Assembly (NCBI RefSeq): GCF_900090235.1
Contig: NZ_LT607750.1
Location: 2,740,501 to 2,804,500, forward strand
DNA: 64,000 nucleotides
DNA from: Micromonospora echinaurantiaca
GTDB taxonomy: Bacteria > Actinomycetota > Actinomycetes > Mycobacteriales > Micromonosporaceae
Direction: 5' to 3'
Part shown: positions 8,113 to 19,660 of the stretch, piece by piece
How the letters are laid out: every line of letters begins with the position of its first letter
How positions within the stretch are numbered: the stretch's first letter is position 1
Translations under genes and position numbers: made by a program
The notes under the pieces: model-generated
Database searches by the model: none
The model's input: only the letters and a program-made list of their open reading frames with translations
What the model was told of the DNA's origin: nothing

Positions 8113-8460
8113 TCAGGCCGGCGTCTCGACCGGGGTCTGGGCGGGAGCATGGGAGTGGGTCTGGGCGTGTATGTGGAAGCGCAGCGACCGGGCGTCGGTG
8201 AAGCACTCCCGCATCGGCCGCACCAGGTCGCGGTGCTCCGGACTGCGCTCCCACCGCTCGAAGTCGGCCAGCGCCGCCCACTCGCTGGTGATCAGCCACT
8301 GCTCCGGGTCGGTGGCCGAGCGGCAGACCTGGTCCACCAGGTGCCCGGGCACCCCGCCGGCGACCTGGTGGCGGATCTGCTCGTACGCGGCGAGGAACGC
8401 CTCGGTGCGGGCCGCCGGCACCCGCACCAGGAACACCACCCGGGCCCGTTGATCGGTCAT
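8113..8460 (-). CDS. Antibiotic biosynthesis monooxygenase (ABM) family protein
   Basis: A 115-residue dimeric ferredoxin-like alpha+beta protein. VVFLVRVPAARTEAFLAAYEQI, QWLITSEWAALADFERWERSPEH and a final beta strand match the ABM fold. Related enzymes in aromatic polyketide clusters oxidise anthrone-type intermediates to quinones without a cofactor. The start overlaps the KS-beta stop (TGATG), so it is coupled to the synthase. Assignment to anthrone oxidation is by analogy with family and context. Confidence 0.75.
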   Translation of the reverse strand: MTDQRARVVFLVRVPAARTEAFLAAYEQIRHQVAGGVPGHLVDQVCRSATDPEQWLITSEWAALADFERWERSPEHRDLVRPMRECFTDARSLRFHIHAQTHSHAPAQTPVETPA

Positions 8461-9704
8461 CACGCCACTCCTTCCGCCGGCGCCGCGCCGCGCAGCACCA
8501 GGGCACTGTTGAAACCGTCGAAGCCGCGCGCGCAGACCACGGCGGTCCGGCTCGCCGGCCGCCGGTGGGCACGCAGGAAGTCCAGCTCGCAGCCCTCGGC
8601 CACCTCGTCCGGCCCGGCCGACGCGGGCAGCGTGTCGTGCCGGAAGGCGAGCAGCGCGGTCGCCACGTCCACCGCCGAACCGCCCTGGTGGGCCCGGCCG
8701 GTGAGCGGTTTCTGCGTGGTCACCGGCGGCGGGCGGGTGCCGAAGACGGCGCGCAGCGCGGCGGCCTCGGCGCGGTCGTAGCGGGGCACGCCCAGCGCGT
8801 CGGGCAGCACCACGTCCACCTCCGCCGGCTCGACGCCGGCCCGGTCCAGCGCCAGCCGGATCGCCCGGGCGTACTGCCGGGGGTCGCCGGCGCCGTCCGG
8901 TCCGGTGTGCACGCCGTCGTGGGTGGCGCCCCAGCCGGTCACCTCGCCGTAGATCCGGGCGCCCCGGGCCAGCGCCCGCCCCAGCTCTTCCACCACGAAC
9001 ACCGCGCCGCCCTCGGCCGGCAGGTAGCCGCTGGCGGCGACGTCGAACGGCCGGTACGCCCGCTCCGGGTCGGCGACGTCGCTGAGCAGCCCGGACCGCA
9101 GCTGGCAGGCCAGCGCGTACGGGCTCAGCGGGCACTCGGTCGCGCCGGCGATCACCACCGGGGTGCCCCGGCGGATGGTGCGCACCGCGTGCGCCAGGCT
9201 GTCCAGGCCACCGGCGGACTCGGCGGCCAGCACGCCGCACGGCCCCTTGAACTGGTGGTGGATGGAGAGCTGGCCGACGCTGGCCGCGTAGAACCAGGCG
9301 ATCGACTGGTACGCCCCGACGGTCCGCGCCGGCGAACCCCAGAGCCGTTGCAGTTCCCGCTGGCCGAACAGGTTCCCGCCGGACGAGCTGGCCAGGGTGA
9401 CCGCCCAGCCGTACGGGTCGGGGGCGCGTTCGGGCAGCCCGGCGTCGGCCAGCGCCAGCCGGGTGGCGGCGAACGCCAGGTGCGTCCACCGGTCGGTCTG
9501 CACCAGCCGGCGGTTGTCCGCGTACCCGGCGGCGTCGAAGCCGGGGACCTCGCCGCCGTACCGGGTGGGATAGCCGGCCGGGTCGAAGTGGGTGATCGTC
9601 CCCGTCCGGCGGGTGCCGGCCAGCACGGTCCGCCAGTGCGCGTCCGCGCCGACGCCGCTGGGCGCCACCACGCCGATCCCGGTGACCACGGCCCGGGCGG
9701 TCAC
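8460..9704 (-). CDS. Type II PKS ketosynthase beta / chain length factor
   Basis: A 414-residue KS-beta, starting at GTG within the stop of KS-alpha (GTGA). It lacks the nucleophilic cysteine and has the KS-beta signature [17 protein letters not shown]. In classical chain length factors the cysteine position is a glutamine (EQAGGLDA). Here the segment reads ESAGGLDS, putting Ser163 at that position. The glutamine form decarboxylates malonyl-ACP to make the acetyl primer, so a serine raises the possibility of a different starter or a separate priming route. With KS-alpha it would set chain length; the length is not predictable here. Confidence 0.92.
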   Translation of the reverse strand: MTARAVVTGIGVVAPSGVGADAHWRTVLAGTRRTGTITHFDPAGYPTRYGGEVPGFDAAGYADNRRLVQTDRWTHLAFAATRLALADAGLPERAPDPYGWAVTLASSSGGNLFGQRELQRLWGSPARTVGAYQSIAWFYAASVGQLSIHHQFKGPCGVLAAESAGGLDSLAHAVRTIRRGTPVVIAGATECPLSPYALACQLRSGLLSDVADPERAYRPFDVAASGYLPAEGGAVFVVEELGRALARGARIYGEVTGWGATHDGVHTGPDGAGDPRQYARAIRLALDRAGVEPAEVDVVLPDALGVPRYDRAEAAALRAVFGTRPPPVTTQKPLTGRAHQGGSAVDVATALLAFRHDTLPASAGPDEVAEGCELDFLRAHRRPASRTAVVCARGFDGFNSALVLRGAAPAEGVA

Positions 9705-10975
9705 GCCGGCACCGTCCGGGGCAGCCGGCGGAACACCATGGCCGACTGGAAGCCGCCGAAGCCGCTGCCGACCGAGAGGGCCACGTCCACCGGCAGCTCG
9801 CGGGCCTCGTTCGGCACGTAGTCCAGGTCGCACTCCGGGTCGCGGGTGGCCCAGTTGGCCGTCGGCGGCACCACGCCATACTCGATGGCCAGCGCGCAGG
9901 CGGCCATCTCGATCGAGCCGATCGCGCCGAGCGAGTGCCCCACCATCGACTTGATCGAGCTGACCGGCACCCGGTACGCGGCCTCGCCGAGCGCCCGCTT
10001 GAACGCCGCCGTCTCGTGCCGGTCGTTCTGTCGGGTGCCGGAGCCGTGCGCGCTGACGTAGGAAACCTGCTCCGGGGCGATCCGGGCCTGGCCCAGCGCG
10101 GCGCTGACCGCCAGCGCCATCTCCACCCCGTCCGGCCGCAACCCGGTCATGTGGAAGCCGTTGCTGCGGCTGGCGTAGCCGGCCACCTCGCAGTAGACGT
10201 GCGCGCCGCGTCGCCGGGCGTGCCCGGCCTCCTCCAGCACCAGCACCGCGGCGCCCTCGGCGAGCACGAAGCCCTGCCGGTCGGCGTCGAACGGCCGGGA
10301 GGCGTGCGCCGGGTCGTCGTTGTCCGGGCTGGTCGCCTTGATCGCGTCGAAGGAGGCCACGGTGACCGGGGAGATCGGCGAGTCGGCGGCACCGGCCAGC
10401 ACCACGTCCGCCTCGCCGTCGACGATCAGCTGGTGGGCGTACCCGATGGCGTCGATGCCGGAGGTGCACCCGGTGGAGACCACCTGGGCCGGGCCGTGCA
10501 GGCCGTGCCGGCAGGCCACGTCCGCGGCGAGGCTGCTGGGCACCAGCGCCTGGTACAGGTACGGGCCGCCGCGGGCGTGGTCGACCAGCCACCGGCGGCC
10601 GGTGTCGCTGACCCGCACGTACTCCTGCTCCAACGCCATGGTGCCGCCCACGGCGGTGCCGAGCACCACCCCGGCGTGGTCCCGCTCGGCCTCGGTCAGG
10701 TCCAGTCCGGCGTCGGCGACCGCCTCCGCGGCGCAGGCCAGCGCGAACTGCACGTACCGGTCGGCGCGGCGCCGCTCGGCCTCGGTGAGCCCGGCGGCGA
10801 CCGGGTCGAAGTCGCACTCGGCGGCGATCCGGGACCGGAACGGCGACGGGTCGAAGAAGGTGATCCGGCGGGTCGCGGTACGCCCCTCGGTGATCGCCTT
10901 CCAGAACCGGTCCCGGGTCACGCCGCCCGGTGCGACCACCCCGATGCCGGTCACCACCGTGCGGCGCCGGCTCAC
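9701..10975 (-). CDS. Type II PKS ketosynthase alpha
   Basis: A 424-residue KS-alpha of the aromatic type. The active-site Cys170 lies in [15 protein letters not shown], the usual signature of aromatic polyketide and spore-pigment synthases. His310 ([11 protein letters not shown]) and His347 (SSIKSMVGH) complete the triad. GTG start; AGAGG lies upstream at useful spacing. It forms the minimal PKS with the overlapping KS-beta gene and an ACP, which is encoded as part of the aromatase fusion two genes upstream. It iteratively condenses malonyl-ACP extender units. Confidence 0.96.
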   Translation of the reverse strand: MSRRRTVVTGIGVVAPGGVTRDRFWKAITEGRTATRRITFFDPSPFRSRIAAECDFDPVAAGLTEAERRRADRYVQFALACAAEAVADAGLDLTEAERDHAGVVLGTAVGGTMALEQEYVRVSDTGRRWLVDHARGGPYLYQALVPSSLAADVACRHGLHGPAQVVSTGCTSGIDAIGYAHQLIVDGEADVVLAGAADSPISPVTVASFDAIKATSPDNDDPAHASRPFDADRQGFVLAEGAAVLVLEEAGHARRRGAHVYCEVAGYASRSNGFHMTGLRPDGVEMALAVSAALGQARIAPEQVSYVSAHGSGTRQNDRHETAAFKRALGEAAYRVPVSSIKSMVGHSLGAIGSIEMAACALAIEYGVVPPTANWATRDPECDLDYVPNEARELPVDVALSVGSGFGGFQSAMVFRRLPRTVPA

Positions 10976-11030
10976 GACAACACCTCTGTTCGCGACTGCG
11001 GGGCTCGCAACCCCGGCTCACTCCTCGCGC

Positions 11031-13761
<2,731 letters not shown>

Positions 13762-14313
13762 TCAGGCCGGTTCCAGGGCGACCAGCGGCTGGTCGTACTC
13801 CACCGGCTGGCCGTCCTCGGCCAGCATCTCGACCACCCGCCCGGCCCGGTCCGCGGTCACCTCGTTCATCAGCTTCATCGCCTCGACGATGCCGACCACC
13901 TGGCCCGGCCGGACCAGGTCGCCGACGGCGACGAACGGCGCGGCGCCGGGTTCCGGCGCGCGGTAGAAGGTGCCCACGATCGGCGAGCGCACGGTGCTCC
14001 GGGCCGGCCCGTCCCCGCCCGCGGCCGGCGCCACCGGCCCGGCGGTGGGTTCGGGCGCCGGCCGGGGTGCCGGCGCGGGTCCTGCGGCCGGGGCGGAGGG
14101 GCCGTGCCACTCCACCTCCAGCACGGTCTGCCCGCTGCGCAGCCGGACCCGCCGCACCGGTCCGGCCAGCTCGGCGACGAGCTGCCGGGCCTGCCGGCGC
14201 AGCCCGGCCAGCACGGCGTCCACCCGGTCCGGACTCGCGTCGGCTGCCGGCGGGCCGGAGCGGGGCGGCGGGGTGGCCGTGTCCGGCGAACTCCCGGTGC
14301 GCGCGGCGGTCAC
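13762..14313 (-). CDS. Biotin carboxyl carrier protein
   Basis: A 183-residue protein with a C-terminal biotinyl domain; Lys147 in EAMKLMNEV is the biotinylation site. The middle is a Pro/Ala-rich hinge ([15 protein letters not shown] region), as in other BCCPs. The GTG start overlaps the carboxyltransferase stop (GTGA). It shuttles carboxyl groups between the biotin carboxylase and the fused carboxyltransferase of the same operon. Confidence 0.92.
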   Translation of the reverse strand: MTAARTGSSPDTATPPPRSGPPAADASPDRVDAVLAGLRRQARQLVAELAGPVRRVRLRSGQTVLEVEWHGPSAPAAGPAPAPRPAPEPTAGPVAPAAGGDGPARSTVRSPIVGTFYRAPEPGAAPFVAVGDLVRPGQVVGIVEAMKLMNEVTADRAGRVVEMLAEDGQPVEYDQPLVALEPA

Positions 14314-16019
14314 CGGGCACCCGCCCGGACGCCGGCCGCGCCGAAGCGCCGGAACCGCTGCCGCCGCCGGCGCACCAGCGTCGCCGGGGCCACCTCCAGC
14401 AGCGGGGTGAGGTTGGCCAGCAGGGCCACCCGCAGCAGTCGGCCGGCTGCCTCCGGATCGTCCTGCGCCGCGGGGTCCGGCTCCGGCACCACCTCGTCCA
14501 CCACCCCGAGCCGGCACAGGTCGGGCGCGGTGAGCCGCAACGCGCGGGCCGCCTGCGGGGCCGCCCCGCGGTCCGGCCAGAGGATCGCCGCGCAGCCCTC
14601 GGGGCTGATCACCGAGTAGACCGCGTGCCGGAGCATCAACACCCGGTCGGCGACGGCCAGGGCCAGCGCCCCGCCGCTGCCGCCCTCCCCGGTGATCACC
14701 GCGACGACCGGGGTGGGCAGCATGGTCAGCGCCAGGATGTTCTCCGCGATGGCGGCCGCCTGGCCCTGCTGCTCGGCGGCCACGCCGGGATCCGCGCCGG
14801 GGGTGTCCACCAGGGTCACCACGGGCAGGCCGAGCCGCGCGGCGAGCCGCATCAGCCGCAGCGCCTTACGGTGCCCGGCCGGGCTGGCCATGCCGAAGTT
14901 TCGGGCAACCAGCTCGGCGGTGGTGTGCCCCTTCTGGTGGCCGATCACCATCACCGGGTGGCCGGCCAGCCGGGCCAGGCCGCCGACCACCGCCGGGCAG
15001 TCCCCGCCGAGCCGGTCGCCGTGCAGCTCGACGAAGTCGTCGAACGCCGACTCCAGGTAGTCCAGGGTGGTCGGCCGGTCCGGGTGCCGGGCGGCGCGGA
15101 CGGTTGCCCAGGCGTCGCCGGCCGGGCCGCCGGCCGCCGACGCCGAGCTGGCGGTCGCCGGGTCCACGGCGGCCGGCTGCGACGGGCGTACGTCCGGAGC
15201 CGGGTCGGGCCGGCGGGCGGCCCGGGCCGCGGCGAGCAGCGCGGTCAGCCGGCTCCGCAGGGCCCGCCGGGGCACCACCATGTCCACCTGCCCGTGCCGC
15301 AGCAGGAAGTCGGCGGTCTGGAAGCCGTCGGGCAGTGCCCGGCCGGTGACCTGGCGGATCACCCGGGGGCCGGCGAAGCCCATCCGGGCGCCGCTTTCGG
15401 CGATCACCACGTCGGTGTTGGTCGCGAAGGACGCCGCCACTCCCCCGTACGTCGGGTCGGTGAGCACGCTGACCGTGAGCAGGCCCGCCTCGCGCAACGC
15501 GGCGACGGCCTGGCTGACCGTGGCCATCTGCATCAGCGACAGGGCACCCTCCTGCATCCGCGCCCCGCCGGAGGCGGTGACCAGGACCAGCGGGATCCGG
15601 TCGGCCAGGGCCCGCTCGGCGGCGCGGGTGATCAGCTCACCGACCGCGCTGCCGAGGCTGCCGCCGAGGAAGCGGAAGTCCATCACCGCGAGCGCGCAGG
15701 GGTGCCGGCCGATGGTGGCGGTGCCGCAGAGCACCGCCTCGGCCAGCCCGGTGCCGGCGCGGGCTGCGGTGAGCCGGTGCGGGTACGGCAGCACGTCGAC
15801 GAAGCCGATCGGATCCACCTCGGCCGGACGGTCGGGCAGCATGGTGAACGAGCCGGGGTCGACCAGCTGGCGCAGCCGGTCGGGCGCGCCGAGCCGGGCG
15901 TGCGTGCCGCATTCGGGGCACACGTCGAGGTTGCGGTGCAGCCGCTTGCGGTACAGCAGCGTGGCGCAGCCGGCGCAGCGGGACCAGAGCTGCGCCTCCC
16001 GGGGCGCGGTGGCGGTCAC
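14310..16019 (-). CDS. Acetyl-CoA carboxylase carboxyltransferase, AccD-AccA fusion
   Basis: A 569-residue protein joining both carboxyltransferase halves. The N-terminal half (about 1-265) is beta type, with a zinc ribbon of paired cysteines (CAGC and CPEC, near residues 15-37) and [15 protein letters not shown]. The C-terminal half (about 310-569) is alpha type, with [22 protein letters not shown]. It moves the carboxyl group from biotin to acetyl-CoA, forming malonyl-CoA. Fused AccD-AccA proteins with dedicated BCCP and biotin carboxylase are known from several aromatic PKS clusters. GTG start overlaps the preceding cyclase stop. Confidence 0.93.
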   Translation of the reverse strand: MTATAPREAQLWSRCAGCATLLYRKRLHRNLDVCPECGTHARLGAPDRLRQLVDPGSFTMLPDRPAEVDPIGFVDVLPYPHRLTAARAGTGLAEAVLCGTATIGRHPCALAVMDFRFLGGSLGSAVGELITRAAERALADRIPLVLVTASGGARMQEGALSLMQMATVSQAVAALREAGLLTVSVLTDPTYGGVAASFATNTDVVIAESGARMGFAGPRVIRQVTGRALPDGFQTADFLLRHGQVDMVVPRRALRSRLTALLAAARAARRPDPAPDVRPSQPAAVDPATASSASAAGGPAGDAWATVRAARHPDRPTTLDYLESAFDDFVELHGDRLGGDCPAVVGGLARLAGHPVMVIGHQKGHTTAELVARNFGMASPAGHRKALRLMRLAARLGLPVVTLVDTPGADPGVAAEQQGQAAAIAENILALTMLPTPVVAVITGEGGSGGALALAVADRVLMLRHAVYSVISPEGCAAILWPDRGAAPQAARALRLTAPDLCRLGVVDEVVPEPDPAAQDDPEAAGRLLRVALLANLTPLLEVAPATLVRRRRQRFRRFGAAGVRAGAR

Positions 16020-16354
16020 GACGGCCGTCCGGCGGGCGCGGCGTCGAAGCGGTAGAAGCAGCGGGCCATGGCGTCCCGCGGTGAGCGCCAGTCCGGCAGG
16101 TACGGCGAGACGTATGGCCGCAGCCGCGCGCTGACCCGCTCGAACTCGGGGTGGCCGCGGGCCGTCTCCACCGCCGCGTCGCCCGGCAGTTCGGTCTCCA
16201 GCAGGTGCACGTAGAGGTCGTGCAGCCGGTACAGCGACCGGTGCCGGACCCCGACCAGGCGTGGCAGCTCGGTCGCGTCGGACTCGGCGAAGATCTCGGC
16301 GACCCGCGCCTCGGCGGTCGGTACCACCTTCGCGACGATGAGCGAACGGTCCAT
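16016..16354 (-). CDS. TcmI-family polyketide cyclase (copy 1)
   Basis: A 112-residue protein with the TcmI signature: [50 protein letters not shown] and a C-terminal [13 protein letters not shown]. TcmI-type enzymes close the later rings of tetracenomycin and pentangular polyphenols. It has a GGGGGGAGG ribosome binding site and is the first gene of the leftward block B operon, followed directly by the carboxyltransferase (GTGA overlap). A paralogue lies 1.4 kb away across the SARP gene. Confidence 0.9.
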   Translation of the reverse strand: MDRSLIVAKVVPTAEARVAEIFAESDATELPRLVGVRHRSLYRLHDLYVHLLETELPGDAAVETARGHPEFERVSARLRPYVSPYLPDWRSPRDAMARCFYRFDAAPAGRPS

Positions 16355-16435
16355 TGATGAGCCTCCCCCCACGGCGTCCGGTGCCGGCGACCCCGGGCGG
16401 ACGCGCCGGACGACTGCCGACACGATGCGCCCGGA

Positions 16436-16453
16436 GGCGTCACCCGGCCGTCA
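16436..16453 (-). promoter_or_regulatory. SARP-type heptamer repeat upstream of the leftward PKS operon
   Basis: On the minus strand TGACGGC-CGGG-TGACGCC, two heptamers with 4-bp spacing (11-bp period). Eight bases further on is CATCGT, a weak -10 candidate. This is the layout SARP activators bind. The same first heptamer and spacing recur at 17618. The 426-bp gap 16355-16780 holds this site and the SARP promoter and no gene. Confidence 0.6.
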
Positions 16454-16616
16454 CCGGGCATCGCCGACGGGCGACCCGGCTTGGTGACGGTGCGTTGACG
16501 CAAGCTGTGTATCCGCTGTCCGTCCGCTGACCGACGCGCCATCCCGCAGTGGCATATTCGCAGTTCGGAGCGGTTCTCACGGTCGCCGGCGGAGCGTCGA
16601 ATCGCCGACCAACGTG

Positions 16617-16646
16617 TTGACGCAGCGTAATCGCTATTGATAATCT
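16617..16646 (+). promoter_or_regulatory. Probable promoter of the SARP gene
   Basis: TTGACG (16617-16622) and TAATCT (16641-16646) are separated by 18 bp, in an AT-richer patch 135 bp upstream of the chosen SARP start. GTTGACGCA here also occurs at 16494-16502, where it is part of TGCGT-TG-ACGCA, a possible second binding site. Confidence 0.5.
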
Positions 16647-16780
16647 TCGTCGCGGTCACCCCGGCGGGCGCCGCACGCGCCGCCGGTGCCGCGGCGGAGC
16701 GAGCTCGACAGTGGCGTCACGGGCGGCCGCGCCGGGGACACAGCAGACAGTCGGGACGAGCGTTCCGCAGGGGGTGCCGC

Positions 16781-17587
16781 GTGGCCGCTTATCCATCCGT
16801 GCCGACCGCCGGGGGACGTCCCGGCGCCGGCATCTCGCTGCACCTGCTCGGCGGTTTCCAGCTGCTGCACGCCGACGCGCCGGTGGTGGTGCCGCGCGGC
16901 CTGCAACGGGTCATCGCGCTGATCGGGCTGCGCCCCGGAGTCACCCGCAGCAACCTGGCCGGGCTGCTCTGGCCGGACGCGCCGGAGGAGCGGGCGCTGT
17001 CCTCGCTGCGGACGGCGCTGTGGCGGCTGCGCCAGGACCCCTGCTGCCCGCTGGACACCAGCGGCGACACGCTGCGGCTCGACCCGCTGGTGCGGGTCGA
17101 CGTGGACGACCTGGTCGGCACGGCCGCCCGGGTCCGCGACGGCGACGACCCCGGCACCGCCGCCGGGGCGCTCTGCGCCGGCCGGCACGACCTGCTCCCC
17201 GGCTGGTACGACGACTGGGTGCTGTTGGAGCGGGAGCGGCTGCGCCAGCTGCGGCTGCACATGCTGGAACAGGTGGCGTGCCAGCACCTGGCGGCCGGCC
17301 GGCACGGCGAGGCGCTGGAGGCCGCTCTGGAGGCGATGGCCGCCGAGCCACTACGGGAGACCCCGCACCGGCTGGTGGTCCGCATCCACCTCGCCGAGGG
17401 CAACGCCTTCGAGGCGGTGCACGCCTACTACGTCTACCGGGACCTGCTGCGCCGGGAGCTGCACCTGGAACCGTCGGCGGCGATGAGCGCCCTGCTCGCC
17501 GACACCCTCGCGCCGATCCGGCAGGCCAGCGGCGACGCCCGGCCCCGCCCCCGCCGCGACCCGGCCACCCGCGGCGCGACCCGCTGA
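16781..17587 (+). CDS. SARP-family transcriptional activator
   Basis: A 268-residue regulator. Residues about 10-85 are an OmpR-type winged helix (LHLLGGFQLL through TRSNLAGLLWPDAPEERALSSLRTALWRLR). The rest is the bacterial transcriptional activation domain with TPR-like helices (ERLRQLRLHMLEQVA, EPLRETPHRLVVRIHLAEGN). SARPs switch on the biosynthetic cluster they sit in. It lies between the two TcmI-type genes and its likely targets are the heptamer repeats at 16436 and 17618. GTG at 16781 is chosen because CAGGGGG precedes it and the domain begins soon after. Confidence 0.9.
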   Translation: MAAYPSVPTAGGRPGAGISLHLLGGFQLLHADAPVVVPRGLQRVIALIGLRPGVTRSNLAGLLWPDAPEERALSSLRTALWRLRQDPCCPLDTSGDTLRLDPLVRVDVDDLVGTAARVRDGDDPGTAAGALCAGRHDLLPGWYDDWVLLERERLRQLRLHMLEQVACQHLAAGRHGEALEAALEAMAAEPLRETPHRLVVRIHLAEGNAFEAVHAYYVYRDLLRRELHLEPSAAMSALLADTLAPIRQASGDARPRPRRDPATRGATR

Positions 17588-17617
17588 ACCCACCCGTCAT
17601 CGCCGCCGCGACGCGGG

Positions 17618-17649
17618 TGACGGCCGGGTGACAGGGCGGCGGGCAGGGT
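17618..17649 (+). promoter_or_regulatory. SARP-type repeat and -10 box for the rightward PKS operon
   Basis: TGACGGC (17618) and TGACAGG (17629) are spaced by CGGG. Exactly 8 bp after the second heptamer is CAGGGT (17644-17649), a -10 candidate. The arrangement mirrors the site upstream of the leftward operon. The start codon of the next gene is 61 bp downstream. Confidence 0.6.
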
Positions 17650-17710
17650 GGGCGGCACAGGTGTCCGTGGCCGCTTCCCCGCCGGGAGCGCCACCGGGGA
17701 GAGGGGTCCC

Positions 17711-18058
17711 ATGAGCCGTCTACTGATCGTCAGCAGGATCATCCCGGGCGCGGAGGGACGGGTGGCGCAGATCTTCGCCGAGTCCGACGCGACCGAACTG
17801 CCCACCCTGACCGGTGTCCGGCACCGGTCCCTGTACTGCCTGCACGACCTGTGCGTACACCTGATGGAAACCGCGGAGGTCGACCCGGACGCGCTGGCCG
17901 AGGCGCGCAACCATCCGCTCTACCGCCAGGTCAACGAGCGGCTCTCGGCGCACACCTCGCCGTACCTGCCGACCTGGCGCTCGCCGCGGGACGCCATCGC
18001 CGGCTGCTTCTACCGGTGGGACGCGGCGTCGGCGCCCGCGCCGCGACCGGCCGGGTGA
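17711..18058 (+). CDS. TcmI-family polyketide cyclase (copy 2)
   Basis: A 115-residue paralogue of the protein at 16016-16354. It shares [29 protein letters not shown] and SPRDAIAGCFYRWD. A GAGAGGGG ribosome binding site precedes the ATG. It is cotranscribed with the FAD monooxygenase, whose GTG start overlaps its stop. Two TcmI-like enzymes in one cluster fit successive ring closures, or dedicated partners for each operon. Confidence 0.9.
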   Translation: MSRLLIVSRIIPGAEGRVAQIFAESDATELPTLTGVRHRSLYCLHDLCVHLMETAEVDPDALAEARNHPLYRQVNERLSAHTSPYLPTWRSPRDAIAGCFYRWDAASAPAPRPAG

Positions 18059-19422
18059 GCGGGCCGATCACGATGGCCGCCAGCACACCGCACGTCCTGG
18101 TCATCGGCGCCGGCACCGGCGGGCTCTGCCTGGCGCACGGGCTGCGCCGCGCCGGGATCAGCGTCGCCGTCTACGAGCGGTACCGCACCCGCGGCGAGGG
18201 GCTGCTCGGCTACCGGGTCGGCATCGGCCCGACCGGCAGCCGGGCGCTGCGCGAGTGCCTGCCGCCGGAGCTGTTCGACACCTACCTCGCCACCTGCGCC
18301 CGGTCGCCGCGGTACTTCAACGTGATCAGCCAGCGGATGCGCCAGACCGCGTCGTTCGAACTGCGGCCGGACACCGACCCGGTCGACACCGAACGCTCGG
18401 TGGCCCGGATGACGCTGCGCCAGGTCCTGCTGACCGGCATGGAGGACGTGGTGCACTTCGACAAGACCTTTATCCGCTACGAGCAGCGCGACGACGGCAC
18501 CGTCACCGCCCACTTCGCCGACGGCAGCACCGCCACCGGAGACCTGCTGGTCGCCGCGGACGGCACCCACTCGGCGGTCCGCCACCAGTACCTGCCGCAC
18601 GCGGTCACCCGGGACGCCGGCACGATCAACATCGCCACCCGGATCCCGCTCACCCCACACACCCGCGGCCTGCTGCCGGAACGGATCCGCCGGGGCATCT
18701 CGCTGATCTTCGGCGCCGGCGGGATGATGGGCGTGCTGCACGTGATGGAGTTCAAGTGGGACCGCGACGGCGCGGTGAAGCCGGAGGTCAGCGCGGCCGA
18801 CGCGGCCGTGCTGGCCCGCTGGCCGGGGCTGGCGCACGACAACACCCGGGACAACATCAACCTGGTCATCTGGAGCACCGCCCGCCGGTTCCCCGCCGAC
18901 GTGATGCGCCGCCGCGGCGAGGAGCTGATCCGGCTCGCCCTGGAACTCACCCGCGGCTGGCACCCGAACCTGCGCGAGCTGCTGGCCTGCGGCGACCCGG
19001 ACAGCGCCCTGCCGATCAGGGTGAGCACCTCGGAACCGGTGCCGCCGTGGAAGAGCAGCACCGTGACGCTGCTCGGCGACGCCATCCACACCATGACCCC
19101 GGGCCGCGGGGTGGGTGCGAACACCGCGCTGCGCGACGCCGCCCTGCTCTGCCGGCAGCTGCGGCTGGCCGCCGCCGGCGACAAGCCGCTGGTGCAGGCG
19201 GTCGCCGACTACGAGACGGTGATGGTGCCGTACGGGTTCGCCCGGGTCGCCGACTCGCTGAACCGCAGCGGCACCAACGGCGACGACCGGATGTACCACC
19301 CGCTGTTCGGCCGGCTCGCGCTGCTCGGCGCCCGTGGCTACTTCACCGTCACCAGCCGGGTGCCCCGGCTGCGCCGCAAGTTCGTCGACGACTTCTACAC
19401 CTACCGGGGCGAGGAGGACTGA
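18055..19422 (+). CDS. FAD-dependent aromatic monooxygenase (hydroxylase)
   Basis: A 455-residue group A flavoprotein monooxygenase. The Rossmann motif VLVIGAGTGG is near residue 15; VAADGTHSAVR and LLGDAIHTMTPGRGVGANTALRDA are the FAD-binding GD motifs. It probably hydroxylates the polyketide aromatic core, as the WhiE hydroxylase does. GTG at 18055 overlaps the previous stop (GTGA); ATG at 18073 is a possible alternative. A strong hairpin directly follows. Confidence 0.88.
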   Translation: MSGPITMAASTPHVLVIGAGTGGLCLAHGLRRAGISVAVYERYRTRGEGLLGYRVGIGPTGSRALRECLPPELFDTYLATCARSPRYFNVISQRMRQTASFELRPDTDPVDTERSVARMTLRQVLLTGMEDVVHFDKTFIRYEQRDDGTVTAHFADGSTATGDLLVAADGTHSAVRHQYLPHAVTRDAGTINIATRIPLTPHTRGLLPERIRRGISLIFGAGGMMGVLHVMEFKWDRDGAVKPEVSAADAAVLARWPGLAHDNTRDNINLVIWSTARRFPADVMRRRGEELIRLALELTRGWHPNLRELLACGDPDSALPIRVSTSEPVPPWKSSTVTLLGDAIHTMTPGRGVGANTALRDAALLCRQLRLAAAGDKPLVQAVADYETVMVPYGFARVADSLNRSGTNGDDRMYHPLFGRLALLGARGYFTVTSRVPRLRRKFVDDFYTYRGEED

Positions 19423-19435
19423 CGACCGTCCCGTC

Positions 19436-19467
19436 ACGACCCCGGCGCCCGGCGGCGCCGGGGTCGT
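19436..19467 (+). terminator. Terminator after the rightward PKS operon
   Basis: A perfect 14-bp stem (ACGACCCCGGCGCC and its complement) with loop CGGC lies 14 bp past the hydroxylase stop. No U-tract. It marks the likely right-hand end of the PKS locus. The remaining bases to 19660 contain only a small GCGAG-T5-CTCGC hairpin (19613-19627) in the leader of the next gene. Confidence 0.75.
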
Positions 19468-19660
19468 CCCGCTGTCCGCCCGCTGCGGGCGGCGGCCGGC
19501 CGCCCCCGACACCGTCCGTCGCCCGTCGGGCACCGCCGGTACGGCCCGTCCCGCCGGCACGGATGGATGCCGAGCCTCCCTGTCCGCCGGATCGCGCGTG
19601 TGCGAAGCTGCGGCGAGTTTTTCTCGCGAGATTCCGACGTGAACGAGAGGGAGGTTTGCC

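Noticed and set aside
16495..16515. TTGACG followed by TATCCG as a second SARP promoter
   Set aside because: The spacer is only 9 bp, too short for sigma-70-type recognition.
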